Positions 13,417 through 16,215 of a DNA stretch of 16,215 nucleotides are shown in pieces; the stretch's first letter is position 1; every line of letters begins with the position of its first letter. A program made the translations under genes and the position numbers. The stretch is from a bacterium (GTDB lineage: Bacteria; Patescibacteriota; Minisyncoccia; Phycocordibacterales; UBA918): positions 1-16,215 of the forward strand of contig JAIYEC010000040.1 in the NCBI GenBank assembly GCA_027487145.1. The letters run 5' to 3'. The notes under the pieces are model-generated. The model did no database searches. It saw only the letters and a program-made list of their open reading frames with translations, and was not told the origin of the DNA.

Positions 13417-13417
13417 A

Positions 13418-13885
13418 CTAATTTCTGGTTGCTGTTCTCGTACCAAGTACCCGTAATCGAACTTTTTCTTTTTCATTTGGCTTAAGAAGTGGGAGAACAA
13501 GAATCAGTACACCGTTTTTAATTTTTGCTTCCGCCTTTTCTATGTTGACACTTTCAGGCAAAATAATTCGGCGATAAAAATCTCCCCAGACACACTCTTC
13601 GGCTACAAACGCACCGCGCACCTTCTTTTTTGGAAACACCAAATACTCAGGTCGGACACGCTTCCCTTCTATCAAAACAATATCTGCGTCACCTTCAATT
13701 GACACGTGCACATCATTCATATCTGCACCAGCAGATTGTGCATAGACGATGATCATTTGTTCAGTTTGAAACACGTCAACGTGAAGTTGCGCTACTTTGT
13801 CAGCAGCTGTTTCTTCGGCATCAGATAGCAAGCCAGCATCGCCATTACGAACACCGCGGCCTTTTAATCTTTGCAAGAACGACAT
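13418..13885 (-). CDS. Small heat-shock protein, Hsp20/alpha-crystallin family
   Basis: A 155-residue ATP-independent chaperone expected in the cytoplasm, where members of the family hold unfolding proteins as oligomers. The alpha-crystallin domain spans about residues 32-140. It ends with the family hallmark AEAKIKNGVLILVLPL (the A-x-x-x-N-GVL-x-x-x-LP motif) and contains the EECVWGDFYRRIILP segment usual in CPR Hsp20 proteins. A C-terminal VRLRV may stand in for the I-x-I anchor. The ATG at 13885 (MSFLQRLKG) is preferred over a TTG two codons upstream. The stop is TAG at 13420-13418, directly before the cohesin start, so the two genes probably share a transcript. A chaperone inside a surface-protein cluster is unusual. 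No Shine-Dalgarno is visible; see the -10-like element at 13894-13899. Confidence 0.9.
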   Translation of the reverse strand: MSFLQRLKGRGVRNGDAGLLSDAEETAADKVAQLHVDVFQTEQMIIVYAQSAGADMNDVHVSIEGDADIVLIEGKRVRPEYLVFPKKKVRGAFVAEECVWGDFYRRIILPESVNIEKAEAKIKNGVLILVLPLLKPNEKEKVRLRVLGTRTATRN

Positions 13886-13893
13886 ATACAATA

Positions 13894-13899
13894 ATTATA
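13894..13899 (-). promoter_or_regulatory. Possible -10 element giving a leaderless hsp20 transcript
   Basis: A perfect TATAAT on the minus strand ends 8 bases before the hsp20 ATG, so transcription would begin within a base or two of the start codon. No -35 hexamer sits at 16-18 bases; a TTGACA is present at 13908-13903 but only 3 bases away, which is not a usable spacing. The same 8-base geometry is seen before the dockerin gene. Confidence 0.35.
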
Positions 13900-13957
13900 T
13901 AGTGTCAATCTCATACGGATGGCTTTTTACCCACAGTACTTAGTGCAAAGAGTTTTA

Positions 13958-15847
13958 CTACCCAGTCCAGTTAAACAGCAATATAGAAAAGTCAGTGAGC
14001 GTTACTCGTCCATCACGATTAATATCGGCTGGTGGATTTGAGTTACCACCGTTTGTGTTCCACCAGAAGAGCAAGATAGAAAAGTCGATAAGGTTAATTT
14101 TTGTGTCTCGATTAAGGTCAGCACTCAAAGTACCTGTCTGCGCAGATTCTCCCACTCCATAAAATGTGTAATTAGAAAATCCCGTGGCTACCCCGCTAGC
14201 TTGGACTGCTTTAGCTCTAATCTGATAGGTGCCTTTCACGAAATTACTCGAATTAAGTGTTGTGCTCCATCTTCCAGAACTATCAGCGGTAGCAGTTGAT
14301 TCACTTGCACTCTTCATTTTGGCTTTTCCATTTTGTAACGTGACAGTTGAATTTGGAAGCGCATATCCACTTACCGTGAGAGTCTCACCGGGATTCACAG
14401 GATCAGGCGTCACCTTTATCGATGGTACAACGTGAATATTTGAAAGTTCTGAGGTGCGTCCTCCAGTTACCGTAAACGATGTACTGAAAGTAGAAGATCG
14501 CACCTTATCTGGACCTTCTCCGTATACGCCAAAGGTATACGCACCTTTGGCGATTGCATCAAGCGTTACTGAATAAACCCCTGAGCTATTGGCGCGTGTA
14601 GCCCTTGCCACTTTTCCGTCAACTAAAACCGCAATATTTGCATTTGGATATGCAAATCCAGAAATTACTACCCGAGCATCACCACTTCTATACGCTTCAT
14701 CATCAGCCTCAAAACCACCGCCGGCCGTATCTCCATTGTCGTTACCTCGCCCTCCGCCGCCACCGCCGCCGCCAGAACCGCCGCCGCCAGCAGTAGAGCC
14801 AGTTCCACCACCTGAACCGGTGCCACTACCATCATTCGTACTACTACCAGTTCCGCTTCCGCCTGTTCCGGGACCGCTACCAGTACCACCTTCGCCTGGT
14901 GTACCACTTGGTGTAGGACCAACCGTAACTCTAATTAAGTAATCATCTATGTTGAAGTTACCTTCATCATCTACACATCGAACATAAAAGTCTCTCACTG
15001 AGTCTGGCACCACTGGCACTACCGTCGAATGAAACAAGATCCCGGTATTGGTGAAGGTGTTGGTCATCGCACCAAATGAAACACCCGGCGTCAGCGCATA
15101 GCGACATCTCGCAAATTCGTCTGTCTCAAGCGAAATCTCAACATTTGGAGTTGTTCCTCCAACCGTACTGGTTGGCGCAGCGTTAAACCGAAGTGGTGGA
15201 ACATCTTCGGTAGTGTCAAGCCCTGGTACGTTCACTTTCTCATTGATTGAAATGACAAAACCAGCGTCAGCTATCAGCCCTCCATCCCACACCTCCATCA
15301 GTACCTTGTGTGTTCCAAGATTCAACGAGTTGATAATTGGTTCTACATCACCCGGAGAAGTCGTAGTCCCAGTTGATGTACTAAATGAAGTAATTGGCCC
15401 AACCGAATTTGAAGTGTGGTTCCCAATCCGAAATTCAAGTACATCACCAGCACTAATAGTTGCATCAGGAGCCAGTGTGTATCGAATAAAGCCAGGTGTC
15501 CCAGGTGTTATTTCTACTTGATCAACTCCTGGACTAGAAACCGCGTCAGCAACTCTGGCCATACCGTTTACCCGCAATTCTACATTTCTGATACCAAACT
15601 CTGGTCTAGAAACTACAGTAAACCCTAGCGGCGGCGTAAACTCAAACCGCCCACCTCCAGAAACATTTGTGGTAATAATAAATTCAAATGTATGGTTGGC
15701 AGCAAAGCCTGGGCCTGAATCAGAAATTGTATCCCGGTATTGCTGGATGTTCCGAGCTTCTGACGGCGGTGAGATAAAGAAGGCTCCCACAAGAAGAAGC
15801 GACACAAAAACTAGTGTCGCCAACCACAATTTGGTTACCGTACTCAT
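13958..15847 (-). CDS. Secreted Gly-linker protein with C-terminal type I dockerin
   Basis: The protein has 629 residues from the ATG at 15847. Signal peptide about 1-31 (LWLATLVFVSLLLVGAFF core, cleavage near SEA). Beta-rich region 32-308 with one Cys pair candidate (FARCRY ... YVRCVDD). Gly/Ser/Thr-rich linker 309-378. Two Ig-like repeats 391-461 and 473-564 with matching GFAYPNANIAVLVDG and GYALPNSTVTLQNG. The dockerin at 573-628 has two calcium loops: D577/N579/D581/N585/D588 and D608/N610/D612/T616/D619, each followed by FSILLFxW. Dockerins bind cohesins through these loops. The natural partner is the membrane-anchored cohesin two genes downstream, which would hold this protein at the cell surface. 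No catalytic domain was recognised, so this is not a cellulosome enzyme. The stop is TAG, followed by a 72-bp gap to the hsp20 start. Confidence 0.9.
   Translation of the reverse strand: MSTVTKLWLATLVFVSLLLVGAFFISPPSEARNIQQYRDTISDSGPGFAANHTFEFIITTNVSGGGRFEFTPPLGFTVVSRPEFGIRNVELRVNGMARVADAVSSPGVDQVEITPGTPGFIRYTLAPDATISAGDVLEFRIGNHTSNSVGPITSFSTSTGTTTSPGDVEPIINSLNLGTHKVLMEVWDGGLIADAGFVISINEKVNVPGLDTTEDVPPLRFNAAPTSTVGGTTPNVEISLETDEFARCRYALTPGVSFGAMTNTFTNTGILFHSTVVPVVPDSVRDFYVRCVDDEGNFNIDDYLIRVTVGPTPSGTPGEGGTGSGPGTGGSGTGSSTNDGSGTGSGGGTGSTAGGGGSGGGGGGGGRGNDNGDTAGGGFEADDEAYRSGDARVVISGFAYPNANIAVLVDGKVARATRANSSGVYSVTLDAIAKGAYTFGVYGEGPDKVRSSTFSTSFTVTGGRTSELSNIHVVPSIKVTPDPVNPGETLTVSGYALPNSTVTLQNGKAKMKSASESTATADSSGRWSTTLNSSNFVKGTYQIRAKAVQASGVATGFSNYTFYGVGESAQTGTLSADLNRDTKINLIDFSILLFWWNTNGGNSNPPADINRDGRVTLTDFSILLFNWTG
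13961..14131 (-). other. Type I dockerin domain
   Basis: Residues 573-628 of the 629-residue protein form a tandem repeat DLNRDTKINLIDFSILLFWW / DINRDGRVTLTDFSILLFNW. Both loops keep Asp/Asn at positions 1, 3 and 5 and Asp at 12 of the F-hand calcium loop. The two recognition helices are nearly identical, which is the basis of the dual binding mode known for type I dockerins. Confidence 0.92.
14714..14923 (-). repeat. Gly/Ser/Thr low-complexity linker in the dockerin protein
   Basis: Residues 309-378 are almost only Gly, Ser, Thr, Asn and Asp, ending in a run of Gly around residues 359-366. At DNA level it is a GGN-codon tract rich in CCG/CCA on the plus strand (densest at 14750-14800). It is a flexible spacer between the beta-rich half and the Ig-dockerin half and is likely length-variable between strains. 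Confidence 0.8.
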
Positions 15848-15855
15848 ATAGAAGT

Positions 15856-15861
15856 ATTGTA
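15856..15861 (-). promoter_or_regulatory. Possible -10 element giving a leaderless dockerin-gene transcript
   Basis: TACAAT on the minus strand ends exactly 8 bases before the ATG at 15847, the same spacing as TATAAT before hsp20. No clear -35 is seen; the 15-bp palindrome at 15874-15888 lies where it would be expected. Confidence 0.33.
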
Positions 15862-15873
15862 ACGCGTTCTATA

Positions 15874-15888
15874 GCTCAAAATTTGAGC
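15874..15888. promoter_or_regulatory. Perfect 15-bp palindrome upstream of the dockerin gene
   Basis: GCTCAAA-A-TTTGAGC is a perfect inverted repeat around a single central base. It begins one base past the stop codon of the upstream gene. No T-run follows on the minus strand, so it is either an operator-like site near the -35 position or a weak terminator of the upstream gene. Confidence 0.4.
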
Positions 15889-15889
15889 A

Positions 15890-16215
15890 TTACACAGTCT
15901 GTGTTTGTCCCACTTTTTCTCGAGCTCTGAGGTAATCAAGCGTGTAATTTAAAATGATTAACACCAGAAGAATAAAAAGTACCCCAGACAAAACATAGGT
16001 TGAGGTTTGATTAGCTGACTGACCAGCTGATAAGCCGATTTCAATTTCACGCTCTGCAACCGCCTGTTCCCGTGCCTGTAACGCTAGTTTTTGTTTTGTT
16101 AGTTCAGCGGTAAGAGTATTAAGCTCAGTTGGCTCAACCGAAGCTCCTACACTAATTGCATTAGCTAGGTATTGATGTGTTTCAACCGAAAGCTGGCGCG
16201 TCACTGGTGAAATCA
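15890..16215 (-). CDS. Coiled-coil protein with one C-terminal TM segment (5' end beyond window)
   Basis: The frame is open to the right edge and stops with TAA at 15892-15890; at least 107 residues are visible (ISPVTRQLSVETHQ onward). A GTG at 16204 could start a 104-residue protein, but the frame continues upstream and I see no ribosome-binding site, so I treat it as partial. A heptad-like charged stretch (TELNTLTAELTKQKLALQAR and following) precedes one TM segment (YVLSGVLFILLVLIILNYTL) and a short basic tail YLRAREK. The basic tail suggests that the C-terminus is inside and the coiled coil outside, which would need a signal peptide in the missing part. Family unknown. It lies 42 bp upstream of the dockerin gene on the same strand. 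Confidence 0.75.
   Translation of the reverse strand, partial: ISPVTRQLSVETHQYLANAISVGASVEPTELNTLTAELTKQKLALQAREQAVAEREIEIGLSAGQSANQTSTYVLSGVLFILLVLIILNYTLDYLRAREKVGQTQTV

Noticed and set aside
12758..13456. 232-codon open frame on the plus strand
   Set aside because: It lies wholly antisense to the cohesin gene, has low-complexity Val/Gly/Pro content from reversed codons, and has no recognisable domain.
13411..13500. Extended cohesin start at a TTG at 13500
   Set aside because: It would overlap hsp20 by about 80 bases and bury the signal peptide behind 30 charged residues; the ATG at 13410 or 13416 gives a normal signal peptide.
13894..13908. TTGACA at 13908-13903 as the -35 partner of TATAAT
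   Set aside because: The two hexamers are only 3 bases apart; sigma-70 type promoters need about 17.
14745..14923. CCG/CCA-rich tract as a non-coding repeat or origin-like element
   Set aside because: It is fully explained as the Gly/Ser linker of the dockerin protein, and the frame is open through it.
11866..15847. Cellulosome operon
   Set aside because: Cohesin and dockerin are present but no glycoside hydrolase, carbohydrate esterase or recognised cellulose-binding domain is encoded here.

Overview
The window looks like part of the chromosome of a Patescibacteria (Candidate Phyla Radiation) bacterium, most likely of the Parcubacteria type. The reasons are its protein families. These are a huge mosaic surface protein with phage-tail-collar-like HTHT modules and W-N-G repeats, a dockerin with the 'DFSILLFxW' helix, a membrane-anchored cohesin with a coiled-coil tail, and a CPR-style Hsp20. 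I recognise these from memory of such genomes; no search was run. The code is standard bacterial: a glycine-rich frame of about 3,900 codons has no in-frame TGA, so TGA is not read as Gly as in Gracilibacteria or Absconditabacteria.

Everything is transcribed from the minus strand, so gene order runs right to left. First comes a partial gene for a coiled-coil, single-TM protein (right edge to 15890). Next is a secreted, Gly-linker protein ending in a type I dockerin (15847-13958). Then comes a small heat-shock protein (13885-13418), followed after a few bases by a membrane-anchored cohesin protein (13416/13410-11866). After a 121-bp gap with a strong inverted repeat, one reading frame runs from 11744 off the left edge. 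It covers about 72% of the window and encodes at least 3,914 residues without a stop.

The giant protein is a string of modules. In order these are: an N-terminal membrane/export segment, an acidic linker, several Ig-like beta domains, three phage tail-collar-like units with HTHT-type motifs, then three supermodules built of FN3-like domain, 'WFQT..QF' linker, optional W-N-G repeat block and jelly-roll-like domain. After these come a header domain, a long beta-strand repeat array and the start of a second header domain. The middle supermodule lacks the W-N-G block. The other two W-N-G blocks are clear duplicates with eight repeats each.

The locus reads as a cell-surface cluster. A cohesin anchored in the membrane, a secreted dockerin partner, a giant adhesin-like fibre with phage-type tip modules and a further coiled-coil membrane protein would fit attachment of a small epibiotic cell to a host or surface. 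That joint role is inference. No RNA genes, insertion sequences or CRISPR arrays were seen.
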